Positions 51,741 through 59,994 of a stretch of DNA of 64,000 nt are shown in pieces. The notes beneath the pieces are model-generated. The model was not told where the DNA came from and did not search any database. It saw nothing but the letters and a program-made list of their open reading frames with translations. The translations under genes and the position numbers were made by a program. Every line of letters starts with the position of its first letter. The first letter of the stretch is position 1. The stretch comes from Actinopolymorpha alba DSM 45243 (GTDB taxonomy: Bacteria > Actinomycetota > Actinomycetes > Propionibacteriales > Actinopolymorphaceae): NCBI RefSeq assembly GCF_000373925.1, contig NZ_KB892759.1, forward strand, positions 1,577 through 65,576, read 5' to 3'.

Positions 51741-53671
51741 CGCGGGCCTCCGCTCGTGGCGGGGACGCCGGCAGCCGAGCCGGTGGCGCCCTCATCGGCC
51801 CGCACCTGCGCCACGGTGGCGGTCACGCTCTCGACGACGAAGATGGCCGCCACCAGGACCGTCACGAGGACGAGGCCCACGTGGAAGACCGTGGCTCCGC
51901 CGAGCGCCAAAAGGGCGATCAGGAGCATCCGGCCGTCGTGGCCGCCGGTGGCGATCACCAGCCAGCGCGGCGGGTAGGTGCCGGTCTGGCCGAGGCGGTA
52001 GACGGTGTCGTAGTGGTGGAAGGCGCAGGCCGCGACATAGCCGAACGCGACTGGAAGGGCGCTCGGCTCGACCAGGGCGGTAAGCGTGATGACCAGGGTG
52101 TATTCGGCGGCGCGGTAAGACGGCGGGAGCACCCAGTCGGCCCAGCCGTTGAGCGGTTGCCGGCTCGCGAACCCCACCAGCAGGACGTACCACAGCACGC
52201 CGACGATCACCCAGGAGGCGCCGACGGCTGGTATCACCGACAGCGAGAACGCGAGGGCGAGCAGCGCGATCAGGGTGGTCAGTGGCGCGGGCAGCGACCG
52301 TCCGGGCAGGGCGTGGTGAACGATCCACCCCACCGGGCCGACGTCGACCAACGCTCCAAGGGAGTTGCCGGCGATCTTCGACCACGGGCGGCGCATCCGG
52401 CGCAGGCTGCGCAGCAACCGGCCGAGGAAGCCGTAGCTCGCGGCGAGCAGGCCCACCGCGAGAAGGGCCACGAACACGATCCGCGGTGTGGTGAACGCGA
52501 CGAGGAGGCAGATGAGCGCCGAGCGTTCGCCCTGCGGGAGGACGGCTGCCCGGCGAAGCCAGACCTTCCACCGCCCGCCACTGAGCCGGGCCTGCACCTG
52601 GCTGGCCAGGGCGGGAGCCTCGTCTGGCCCGGCCGTGACCTCCTCGTAGCCGGAGTGCATCTGGTGACGGACCGTCTGGAACGCCATCGCCGCCGCGGCC
52701 AGCCACCAGATCGAGGGGTCGGTGTGCGCCACGCCGATCGCGAGGCCGGCGTACAACGCGTACTCCTTGACCCGGTCGAAGGTCAGGTCGAGCCGCGCGC
52801 CGAGTCGGCTGTAGCGAACGGTGTAGCGGGCGAGGTCGCCGTCGATGCAGTCGAGGGCGAACGACGCGTGGAAGAGCAGGGCGCCGACGACGTAGCCGGT
52901 GCGGGTGCCGGTCGCGCACAGTGCGGCCGCCGCGAGCGCGACGACCAGCGAGGCCACCGTGATCTGGTTGGGGGTGAAGCCGAGCCGGGCGAACCACCGG
53001 GCCGCGTGGCCTGAGTAGCTGCGGACGAAGTACGTCGTGAAGATCGTGTCCTCGGACTTCACCGCGCTCGTCAGCCGGATCCGCTCCTCGTCGACGGCGG
53101 CGGCGCGGGCCTCGAGTGCCGTCCGTTCCTCAGCTGTGTCGGCGAGGCCGGCGACCAGGGGCGCTGGGTCGATCCGGACGACATTGACGGTCGTGGCCAG
53201 GAGGTCGGCGACCTCGCCGACGTCGACCTGCGCGCCGCCCCGCAGGTGGGTGGGGATCTCCGTCTGTGTGTCGGTCGTCCGCTGGCGCTCGGTGGTGGCC
53301 GCCAGGTGCGTGGTGTCCGCGCGGTCCGCCGACATGATGTTGGAGAGTGCGGTCAGAAGGTGGTGGCGCGCACCCGCGGCGACGGTGAGGGTGCCAGGAC
53401 CGGCGATGGCCGCCGGCCGCCGGTCGCAGATCGCCCGGCGGAGGGCATGGAGGTGACCCACGTAGCGCCGGTCGACCAGCGCGACAGGTCCCGCTGATGT
53501 GGCGGTGAGGACGGCGGCGAGGTCGGCAACCGTGTCGGTGTCCACCACGTCGTAGCCCAGCGCTCGCAACTGCCGGGCCACGGAGAGGTCTCCCGGCTCG
53601 GCAGCCACGATGGGTCCGACGAGGAACGCGGTCGGCAGCGCGATCACCCCTGTCTGGTTGAAACGGCTCAT
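51737..53671 (-). CDS. DUF5941-type CDP-alcohol phosphotransferase fusion protein
   Basis: A 644-aa membrane protein. The first 190 residues form a soluble domain (GDLSVARQLRALGYDVVDTD, AGPVALVDRRYVGHLHALRRAI) resembling a nucleotidyltransferase-like or regulatory module. Next is a CDP-alcohol phosphotransferase domain with the full motif FALDCIDGDLARYTVRYS then RLGARLDLTFDRVKEY. The C-terminal 300 residues contain about six further hydrophobic helices, the DUF5941-like part. Unlike the second enzyme in the operon, it keeps all catalytic Asp residues. It is the first gene of the operon. Start at MSRFNQTGVIALP chosen; an earlier Met is possible. Confidence 0.85.
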   Translation of the reverse strand: MSRFNQTGVIALPTAFLVGPIVAAEPGDLSVARQLRALGYDVVDTDTVADLAAVLTATSAGPVALVDRRYVGHLHALRRAICDRRPAAIAGPGTLTVAAGARHHLLTALSNIMSADRADTTHLAATTERQRTTDTQTEIPTHLRGGAQVDVGEVADLLATTVNVVRIDPAPLVAGLADTAEERTALEARAAAVDEERIRLTSAVKSEDTIFTTYFVRSYSGHAARWFARLGFTPNQITVASLVVALAAAALCATGTRTGYVVGALLFHASFALDCIDGDLARYTVRYSRLGARLDLTFDRVKEYALYAGLAIGVAHTDPSIWWLAAAAMAFQTVRHQMHSGYEEVTAGPDEAPALASQVQARLSGGRWKVWLRRAAVLPQGERSALICLLVAFTTPRIVFVALLAVGLLAASYGFLGRLLRSLRRMRRPWSKIAGNSLGALVDVGPVGWIVHHALPGRSLPAPLTTLIALLALAFSLSVIPAVGASWVIVGVLWYVLLVGFASRQPLNGWADWVLPPSYRAAEYTLVITLTALVEPSALPVAFGYVAACAFHHYDTVYRLGQTGTYPPRWLVIATGGHDGRMLLIALLALGGATVFHVGLVLVTVLVAAIFVVESVTATVAQVRADEGATGSAAGVPATSGGPR

Positions 53672-54250
53672 CTTAGAGCGCTCCGATGACCTGGCGGCCG
53701 GCTGTGCTCGCACCATCATCGGCTGCGTTCACGGGATTGTCGGTTGGGCAGGCACGGTAGGAGCACCGACAGTGATCGTTCACCTGCGCGGCGTTCCTCC
53801 AGTCCGGCCCCCCGACCGTAGCGGTCGCGGCTGCTGAGCGCATCCCGAGCCGGGCAACTCATGTGACCGGTGTCGTCGGCGGGATGGTACGGATCAGGCC
53901 GTAGGTACTCAATCGACACAACCGCGACGTAAGAGGTCGGGCGGGTAGGAAGCGCGGGGTGCGCGAGGTCGGCATAAACCGGACAATTGCTTGGAAAACT
54001 CCTTGCCGGAGTGATCGGCCGGACATGATCAGTTCGTAGTTTGGTCAAAGCGCTGTGTGATCAACTACGGCCGCAATACGGTTCTACCCGTACAAACGTC
54101 GAGGTCGGACGATGCGACGGAGGTCGCAGAAAGTTAATGACCGTCTGTGCCGTCACGTGTACGCAGTGCAGATCGTTAGTCGGTGTATGACCCGAGCCGG
54201 GCGGGTCTAAACCGAGACGACAAGGCCATGAGAGGGAGGTCGATGTCGAT
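53672..54250. other. divergent, AT-richer intergenic region
   Basis: This 579-nt gap separates the polymer operon (minus) from a small plus-strand gene. Its middle part (about 53990-54200) is clearly lower in GC than the rest of the window, with AT-rich words such as CCGGACAATTGCTTGG and AGAAAGTTAATGACC. It should contain the operon promoter and perhaps regulator sites. No tRNA, DnaA-box cluster or convincing reading frame was found. Confidence 0.4.
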
Positions 54251-54673
54251 ATGGCGGCGTCTGTGATGACGTCGGAGATGGTGCCTTCAGCCACTCAAGA
54301 GGCACCGGTGTTCGTTCCCGGCTATGGATGGGTCCGTTGGTCGAGGGCATTACTGGATGCCCAGGCCAGATACCTCCTGCTCCTTCACCGACCGGATCAG
54401 GGATGGGCAAGGCTGCGGCTGGCCGGGATGCGGAGAACGGTTGACGGGCCCCGATGCCTCTACTGCGGGCGCGAATGGACGTGCCCGGAGGTGACGTGGG
54501 CAAGTGCGTGGCTGTCACCGTTCGGACGCATATGGGGACGACGGCACGTGAGGGATCGCGGAGGTAGGCACCGGGCGTCCAGGCACACTCGGGTCGGCGG
54601 CGCGAGTGACCGCCGATCCACTGGCGGCCGGCGGGACTCCAGGAGTCCGGCGGCTTCGGTAGCCGTCGGATAG
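54251..54673 (+). CDS. hypothetical protein with a CLYCGREWTC motif
   Basis: A 140-aa possible protein, not assigned to a family. It contains the segment GPRCLYCGREWTCPEVTWA (three Cys, one pair CxxC), which looks like half of a zinc ribbon, preceded by LLDAQARYLLLLHRPDQGW. Small actinobacterial proteins with this kind of RPD...C..CG..W.CP core are common and uncharacterised. Residues after about 100 are Arg/Gly-rich and may not be real. GGGAGG lies 13-18 nt before this ATG; ATG at 54243 in another frame gives only seven codons. It ends in a 13-nt palindrome (TAGGGAGTCCCTA). Confidence is modest. Confidence 0.45.
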   Translation: MAASVMTSEMVPSATQEAPVFVPGYGWVRWSRALLDAQARYLLLLHRPDQGWARLRLAGMRRTVDGPRCLYCGREWTCPEVTWASAWLSPFGRIWGRRHVRDRGGRHRASRHTRVGGASDRRSTGGRRDSRSPAASVAVG

Positions 54674-54810
54674 GGAGTCCCTACTCCAAGGGGGCGAAGC
54701 AATGTGTGGGCCGGAGTCGGTGGTCGCAGATGAAGGACCACCGGCCCCGGCCCGTTTCGTTGGATTTGTGGGGTCTCGCAGGGGTCGCGGCGTTGCGGGA
54801 CCGGGGGCCG

Positions 54811-57471
54811 CTACTCGCTTCGCCGCATCATGACCAGCCGGGACCGGGTGAAGATCCCGGCGCCCGCGACCGCCACCAGCGGGACCGCGACCGCCACCAG
54901 CCCCAGCAGTTGCCACGGCACGGCGATGATGTGCCCACCGGGAGACCCCGCCGTGAGCGGCCAGGTCACCGCCAGGCCGGGGATACTTCCGACCGCGACT
55001 CCCAGGAGTACGCCGAGACCGGCGATGACCGCCGCCTGCGCCATTGCCGTCCGCCGGCGGGTTCGGGGTGAGGCGCCGACCGCGGCGAGGGTGGCGAAGT
55101 CCGGGCGGGCGTCGTCGAGGGCGAGGGCCGTGGCGGTCGCCGTACCCACGAGGACGATGAGTCCGCCGATGCCGCCGAGGATCGCCAGGATTGGTGTGTA
55201 CGACTGGACGAATCCCCGCTCGACGTAGACGGTCGACTGGGGTAGGAGTCCCTGGACGATCTCGTCGACGCGCTCCTCCAGCTCCTTCGTGATCGGCGTG
55301 CCGGTCGGGGGGAGCAGGATCTGGATGGTTCTTGGGTGCAGGCCAAGTCGCTGCGCGGTCTCCTCCGTGCCGACGAGTTCGGCGAGCACGTTGACGTACT
55401 CGCCGTGTGCTGCGTTGGGCGCCCCGGCCAGCACTGCCGCGGGCACCGTGCTGGTCTGCCGGTCCTTCTCGGTCCCGGTCCCGTCCTCGGCCGTCTCTGG
55501 GTGGTAGGTCTTCACCCGGGTCGTCCCGGCGGTCGTGATCTGGGCCGGGTCGCTGACCAGGACGCCGCCGCGGGCAAGGACGGCGCGCTGCTCAGACGTC
55601 AGCGCCCGGCCGGTGAGTGCCTCGACGGTGGCGGCGTCCGCCACCAGCATGCCGCTCACGCGGACGGAGAGGAAGGACTCCTCGGTGTTCCCGCAGCCCG
55701 CTCGGGTCTCGCGGCAGCCCGCGATCCCAACTATCCGGTGATCTCTGATGTCGCCGCCGGCAGCCCGGACGACACGCGGTGAGTGGGTGGGGAGTTCGGC
55801 ACGGAGGCGAGCGACCAGCGCCTCGACCTGGTGGTCTCGACCCGCCCCGTTCAGGTAGACGGCGAGGGTGCCCATCCGCTCCTGAGGCGTGTAGTCGCGC
55901 CGGCTCTCCGCGAAGTCGCTCGCCGACCCGATGGCGAGGGCGGTGACGCCGATGACCGCGCCCATGATGGCCGCGACGGCGGGTGCCGTACGCCCGCGAT
56001 GGCGCGCGCTGTCGCGGGTGGCCAGCCGGAGCGACAGCGGCAGCCGATCGCCCAGGCGTCCGAGGCCGCCGATGATGCTCGGGGTGAGCATGATCGCGCC
56101 GGTGGCGAGTCCGAGGGTGCCGAGTACGACGGGGATCTCGCCGCCCGACGCTTGAGTTCCGCCGAGGAAGACGACCGCCACGCCCGCGCCCGCGAGAACC
56201 AGGCCGGCGATCGGCCAGCCGGCACGCGTTCGCACGTCACCTCGCCGGCCCGCGAGCGCCGTCAGAGTGTCCTGGCGGGCGGCCTGCCGGGCGGGTGCGA
56301 GTGCGGCCGTCAGCGTCGCGAGGATGGCGACGCCCACGATGAGCAGCAGGTCGAGGCCGTGGACGCGGAGGCGTCCGAGTTCGGTGCCGACGAGGCTCTC
56401 GACCAAGGGTCGGACGGCCACTACGACCAGGATTCCGGCCCCAGCTGCGCCGACCGCGATCAGGGCGCCGAGCGCGAGTGCCTGGCCCAGGACGACCCGC
56501 CGGACGTCCCTCGCCGAGGCGCCCGCCGCGACGAGTAGCGCGAGCTGCCGGCTCTGCCGGCGGGCCCCAACCGCGAACGCGGGCCCGGCGAGCAGGACGA
56601 CCTCGAGTACCAGGCAGGCCGCAACGAGGATGGCGAGCGGCTCGAGACCCGTGCCGCCTTCCGTCCGCCGGAATTCACTGGCCACCTCACTGTCCGGCGG
56701 TGGGTTGAGCAGGACCGCACGGGACTGGACGGTGAGGCCGGCACGGTTGAGGTCGCGGACGGTGGCCCAGGTGATGGGCGCGCCGCCGGTGTCCACGAGG
56801 TACGACGTCTGGGCGTCGTCGCCCAGCACGGTGCCCGGCAGGCCGAGGAGCTCGCGGCCCTTCAGGTCGGCGGGATTGCGGACGACGCCGACCACGGTGA
56901 CGCGGCGTTCGCCGTTGGCGCCGACGTCGAGGTGATCGCCGATGCGGTAGCCGCGGTCCACCAGGGCGGGAGAGATGGCGACCTCGCCGCGGGCGGCGGG
57001 CGCCCGGCCGTCGAGGATCCGGGCGAGCCCCTTGGTGAGCGGGTCGCGGAGGTCGAGTTCGCGAACCTTCGTCGCGAGGGCGCCGTCGGCGGTCTCGATA
57101 AGCGCGCCGGCGCCGCGGATCCGCAGGGGCAGGACCCGGCCGTCGACGGCGCCGGCGACATCCTGTGCCGTCCAGGTCCGGCTGGGGGAGCCAGACGGCG
57201 CGGCGGCGTCCGGGGTCGGGGGTACCTCCGCGCGCGGATCTTGGATGACAGGCCCGTCGTGAACGGTCACGAGCGCGTCGGCCGCCCCGAGCGCTCGCAG
57301 CATCTGCTCGGCGGGCGGGACGTCCCACGCCGTGCGTGCGACCACGGCGAGCGCCGTCACGAGGAGGACGGGTACGCCGACCATCGCCGCGATCAGGAGG
57401 CTCCGCGCCTTCGAGCGGCCGATCTCACGGCGCCCCAGCCGAAGCGCGAGCCGCCAAGAACCCAGGGTCAT
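54811..57471 (-). CDS. FtsX-like ABC transporter permease
   Basis: An 886-aa permease of the MacB/LolC type with an N-terminal helix (about 20-45), a large extracytoplasmic segment, and two FtsX modules: one around residues 275-420 (LAILVAACLVLEVVLLAGPAFAVG, RDVRRVVLGQALALGALIAVG in parts) and another near the C-terminus (IGGLIVLVGTATATALALDDA, RRRTAMAQAAVIAGLGVLLG). Such proteins work by mechanotransmission on the outer side: lipoprotein, antimicrobial or signal extrusion. Its start overlaps the ATPase gene by 4 nt (ATGA). Confidence 0.92.
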   Translation of the reverse strand: MTLGSWRLALRLGRREIGRSKARSLLIAAMVGVPVLLVTALAVVARTAWDVPPAEQMLRALGAADALVTVHDGPVIQDPRAEVPPTPDAAAPSGSPSRTWTAQDVAGAVDGRVLPLRIRGAGALIETADGALATKVRELDLRDPLTKGLARILDGRAPAARGEVAISPALVDRGYRIGDHLDVGANGERRVTVVGVVRNPADLKGRELLGLPGTVLGDDAQTSYLVDTGGAPITWATVRDLNRAGLTVQSRAVLLNPPPDSEVASEFRRTEGGTGLEPLAILVAACLVLEVVLLAGPAFAVGARRQSRQLALLVAAGASARDVRRVVLGQALALGALIAVGAAGAGILVVVAVRPLVESLVGTELGRLRVHGLDLLLIVGVAILATLTAALAPARQAARQDTLTALAGRRGDVRTRAGWPIAGLVLAGAGVAVVFLGGTQASGGEIPVVLGTLGLATGAIMLTPSIIGGLGRLGDRLPLSLRLATRDSARHRGRTAPAVAAIMGAVIGVTALAIGSASDFAESRRDYTPQERMGTLAVYLNGAGRDHQVEALVARLRAELPTHSPRVVRAAGGDIRDHRIVGIAGCRETRAGCGNTEESFLSVRVSGMLVADAATVEALTGRALTSEQRAVLARGGVLVSDPAQITTAGTTRVKTYHPETAEDGTGTEKDRQTSTVPAAVLAGAPNAAHGEYVNVLAELVGTEETAQRLGLHPRTIQILLPPTGTPITKELEERVDEIVQGLLPQSTVYVERGFVQSYTPILAILGGIGGLIVLVGTATATALALDDARPDFATLAAVGASPRTRRRTAMAQAAVIAGLGVLLGVAVGSIPGLAVTWPLTAGSPGGHIIAVPWQLLGLVAVAVPLVAVAGAGIFTRSRLVMMRRSE

Positions 57472-58199
57472 CGGCTCTCCTCCAGCAGTGACTCCGCGTC
57501 GCTCGCGTATCCGGTGTCGTCAACGGCGCGGCCATCGCGCAGGAACACGATCCGGTCGGCCCAGCCGGCGTGCCGGGCCTCGTGCGTGACGAGCAGGCCG
57601 GCGGCTCCGGCATCGATCCGCGCCCGGAGGAGACGCATCACGGCCTCGCCGGTCTCGGAGTCCAGGGCTCCGGTGGGTTCGTCGGCGAGCACGAGCCGGC
57701 GGTCTCCGACGAGTGCCCGGGCGATCGCGACGCGCTGCTGCTGGCCGCCGGACATGTCGTCGGGGAACCGGCCGGCGAGCTCCTTGACGCCCACCTCCGC
57801 GAGCGCCTGGGTCGCCTCCTTGCGGGCCCGCCGGGAGGGAACGCCATCGAGCTCGAGAGGCAGCGCGACGTTCTCGACCGCGGTGAGCGCCGGGATGAGG
57901 TTGAAGTCCTGGAAGACATAGCCGATCGAACGCCGGCGCAGGCCGGCGACCGCCGCCTTCGAGAGGGTGCCGAGGTCCTGGCCCTCGACCAGGACCTCGC
58001 CGACGGTGGGGGAGTCGAGACCGCCGGCGAGGTGGAGGAGCGTCGACTTCCCAGAACCGGACGGGCCCATCACCGCGACCAGCTCACCTGTGGTGACGGC
58101 GAGGCTGAGTCCGCGCAGTGCGTGGACGGCGGTCTCACCTTGGCCGTGGACGCGGCTGACCTCGCGCAGCTCCAGGACCGGTCCGGCGTGCGGCGTCAT
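57468..58199 (-). CDS. ABC transporter ATP-binding protein (LolD/MacB type)
   Basis: A 243-aa ATPase with Walker A GPSGSGKSTLLHLAGGLD, signature DMSGGQQQRVAIARAL, Walker B LVLADEPTGALDS and the switch His in LLVTHEARHAGWAD. The Y-loop and SPTVGEVLVEG segments match the LolD/MacB/FtsE-like family that pairs with FtsX permeases. It overlaps the permease and the PadR gene by 4 nt each, so all three are one coupled operon. Probably exports a peptide or drug or extracts lipids. Confidence 0.95.
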   Translation of the reverse strand: MTPHAGPVLELREVSRVHGQGETAVHALRGLSLAVTTGELVAVMGPSGSGKSTLLHLAGGLDSPTVGEVLVEGQDLGTLSKAAVAGLRRRSIGYVFQDFNLIPALTAVENVALPLELDGVPSRRARKEATQALAEVGVKELAGRFPDDMSGGQQQRVAIARALVGDRRLVLADEPTGALDSETGEAVMRLLRARIDAGAAGLLVTHEARHAGWADRIVFLRDGRAVDDTGYASDAESLLEESR

Positions 58200-58792
58200 C
58201 GGCGTACCCCCTCGTGGTCAGTGGCGGTGTGGTCGTCGGCCGGACGATTCTCGGCGCTCGGTCGGGCGGGTGCGGTGGAACGCGACGACCGGGCCAGGCG
58301 GGACTCGCAGTGGTCGAGCCAGCGAACCTCGGCCTCGGCCTGGAAGATCATCGAGTCGAGGACGAGCAGCCAGGGGAGGTCGTCCTCGGCGGCGGCCTTC
58401 TTGAGTCGGGTGAGTTCGCGCAGCGTGCGAAGCGTGGAGGTGCGCTGGCCCTGCACGATCGCGGTGACGTCGACGCCGGGCACGGTCGTGGCCAGGGCGA
58501 GCTTGATGGCCAGCTCGTCTCGTGGCCGGGTCTCGCGGGAGATCGGGGTGGCGAACCAGCGGTGGAGTTCGGTGCGGCCTTCGTCGGTGAGGGCGTAGCC
58601 AACCCGGCCGGACTCGTCGGAGCCTTCGCCGCGGACGAGACCGTCGCGCTCGAGCCGGGTCAGGGTCGTGTAGACCTGCCCGACGTTCAGGGGCCAGGTC
58701 GCCCCGGTCGCACGCTCGAACTCCTGCCGGAGTTGGTAGCCGTACTTCGGGCCCTCATCGAGGAGGGCCAGCAGGCCATGACGGATGGACAT
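58196..58792 (-). CDS. PadR family transcriptional regulator
   Basis: A 198-aa PadR-type repressor. The winged helix is at about residues 1-75 (MSIRHGLLALLDEGPKYGYQLRQEF, NVGQVYTTLTRLERDGLVRGEG in parts), followed by a helical dimerisation arm containing RRLDHCES-like helices, and a Ser/Ala/Pro-rich tail. It starts the operon with the ABC transporter genes downstream, and a tandem operator lies immediately upstream. It most likely represses its own operon and is relieved by a substrate of the transporter. Confidence 0.93.
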   Translation of the reverse strand: MSIRHGLLALLDEGPKYGYQLRQEFERATGATWPLNVGQVYTTLTRLERDGLVRGEGSDESGRVGYALTDEGRTELHRWFATPISRETRPRDELAIKLALATTVPGVDVTAIVQGQRTSTLRTLRELTRLKKAAAEDDLPWLLVLDSMIFQAEAEVRWLDHCESRLARSSRSTAPARPSAENRPADDHTATDHEGVRR

Positions 58793-58795
58793 GGC

Positions 58796-58821
58796 TACCG
58801 AGTATGCATACCGGGTATGCC
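58796..58821. promoter_or_regulatory. tandem PadR operator overlapping the PadR operon promoter
   Basis: Two 13-nt units TACCGAGTATGCA and TACCGGGTATGCC sit head to tail, and they contain the perfect palindrome GCATACCGGGTATGC (58806-58820). Read on the minus strand, CATACT at 58806-58801 is a -10 box 8 nt before the PadR ATG, so a repressor bound here blocks the promoter. The galE promoter on the other side may also be affected. Confidence 0.65.
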
Positions 58822-58878
58822 CTGACGCAAGCGACTCGCCCTTCGGCGGACCCCGGCGTCCGTTGGGAGTCGGGCAAC

Positions 58879-58884
58879 TAGGGT
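58879..58884 (+). promoter_or_regulatory. -10 box of leaderless galE promoter
   Basis: TAGGGT lies 8 nt before the galE ATG, without a Shine-Dalgarno. The divergent PadR operator is 58 nt upstream. Confidence 0.5.
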
Positions 58885-58892
58885 GGGCTGCC

Positions 58893-59882
58893 ATGACCTG
58901 GCTCGTCACCGGAGGCGCCGGCTTCATCGGCGCGCACGTCGTCCACGCCCTGCACGAGGCCGGAGAGCAGATCGTCGTCCTCGACGACTTCTCCACCGGC
59001 GTACCCGCTCGCCTCTCAGACCTCGACGACGTGCCCGTCATCCGTGGCGCGGTCCAGTCCACCAGCCTGGTCGCGAAGCTCCTCCGCGAGTACGAAATCA
59101 GTGGTGTCGTCCACGTCGCGGCCAAGAAGCAGCCCGGCGAGTCGGTCGAGAATCCCCTCCTCTACTACCGCGAGAACCTCGGCGGCCTGGAGTCCCTCCT
59201 GCGGGCCATGACCGAGGCCGGGACGGACGCCCTCGTCTTCTCCTCCAGCGCCTCGACGTACGGCAACCAGGACTCCGACGTGTTGACCGAGGACGCGGTG
59301 TGCCGGCCGGAGTCGCCGTACGGCGAGACCAAGCTCGCCGGGGAGTGGCTGATCGCCGACGTGGCCCGGGCGACCGGCCTGCGCTACGTCAACCTGCGCT
59401 ATTTCAACGCCGCCGGCGCGGGCCGGCCCGAACTCGCCGACACGGGTGCGTTCAACCTGATCCCGATGGTGTTCGAACGCCTCACCGCCGGCAAGCCACC
59501 GCTGATCTTCGGCGACGACTACCCGACACCGGACGGCACCACCATCCGCGACTACATCCACGTCGCCGACATCGCCTCCGCGCACGTCGCGGCGGCCCGG
59601 CACCTCGCCAAGGGCGAGGAGGTCCGCCACGTCCTCAACGTGGGCACCGGTCGCGGGTCCTCCACCCGGGAGATCGTGGACACGATCCTGGAGGTGTCCG
59701 GCTACTCCGACCTCACGCCGGAGGTGCTGGGGCGGCGGGCCGGTGACCCGGCCGTCTCGATCGCCTCCGCCGACCGGATCCGGCAGCTCTTCGGGTGGTC
59801 GGCGGCCCATGACATGCGGGCGACGGTGGCCGACGCGTGGGAAGGTTGGCTCTATCACCATCCGGAGGCACGCCGCGCGTGA
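58893..59882 (+). CDS. galE: UDP-glucose 4-epimerase
   Basis: Interconverts UDP-glucose and UDP-galactose with tightly bound NAD. The 329-aa SDR protein has the nucleotide motif LVTGGAGFIGAHVVHAL, the Ser in FSSSASTYGN, the catalytic YxxxK in SPYGETKLAGEW, and the NLRYFNAAGAGRPEL segment of the family; the C-terminal DYIHVADIASAH and RRAGDPAVS blocks also fit. An in-frame ATG further upstream (58785) is rejected because a -10 box lies between. It could serve galactose use or galactan/surface polymer synthesis. Confidence 0.94.
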   Translation: MTWLVTGGAGFIGAHVVHALHEAGEQIVVLDDFSTGVPARLSDLDDVPVIRGAVQSTSLVAKLLREYEISGVVHVAAKKQPGESVENPLLYYRENLGGLESLLRAMTEAGTDALVFSSSASTYGNQDSDVLTEDAVCRPESPYGETKLAGEWLIADVARATGLRYVNLRYFNAAGAGRPELADTGAFNLIPMVFERLTAGKPPLIFGDDYPTPDGTTIRDYIHVADIASAHVAAARHLAKGEEVRHVLNVGTGRGSSTREIVDTILEVSGYSDLTPEVLGRRAGDPAVSIASADRIRQLFGWSAAHDMRATVADAWEGWLYHHPEARRA

Positions 59883-59994
59883 CGCGCGGTTCCCGGTCGG
59901 GCCGGCTGTCGTGCGGGTGTTCCGCCGGCCGCGGGCGGCCCGGTGGGTGGCCCCCCGCCGGTGAGCCGGAAGCCTGGAAGGGGGCCGGTCAGGG

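Noticed and set aside
53940-54210. Replication origin in the AT-rich gap
   Set aside because: No DnaA-box cluster and no neighbouring dnaA or dnaN.
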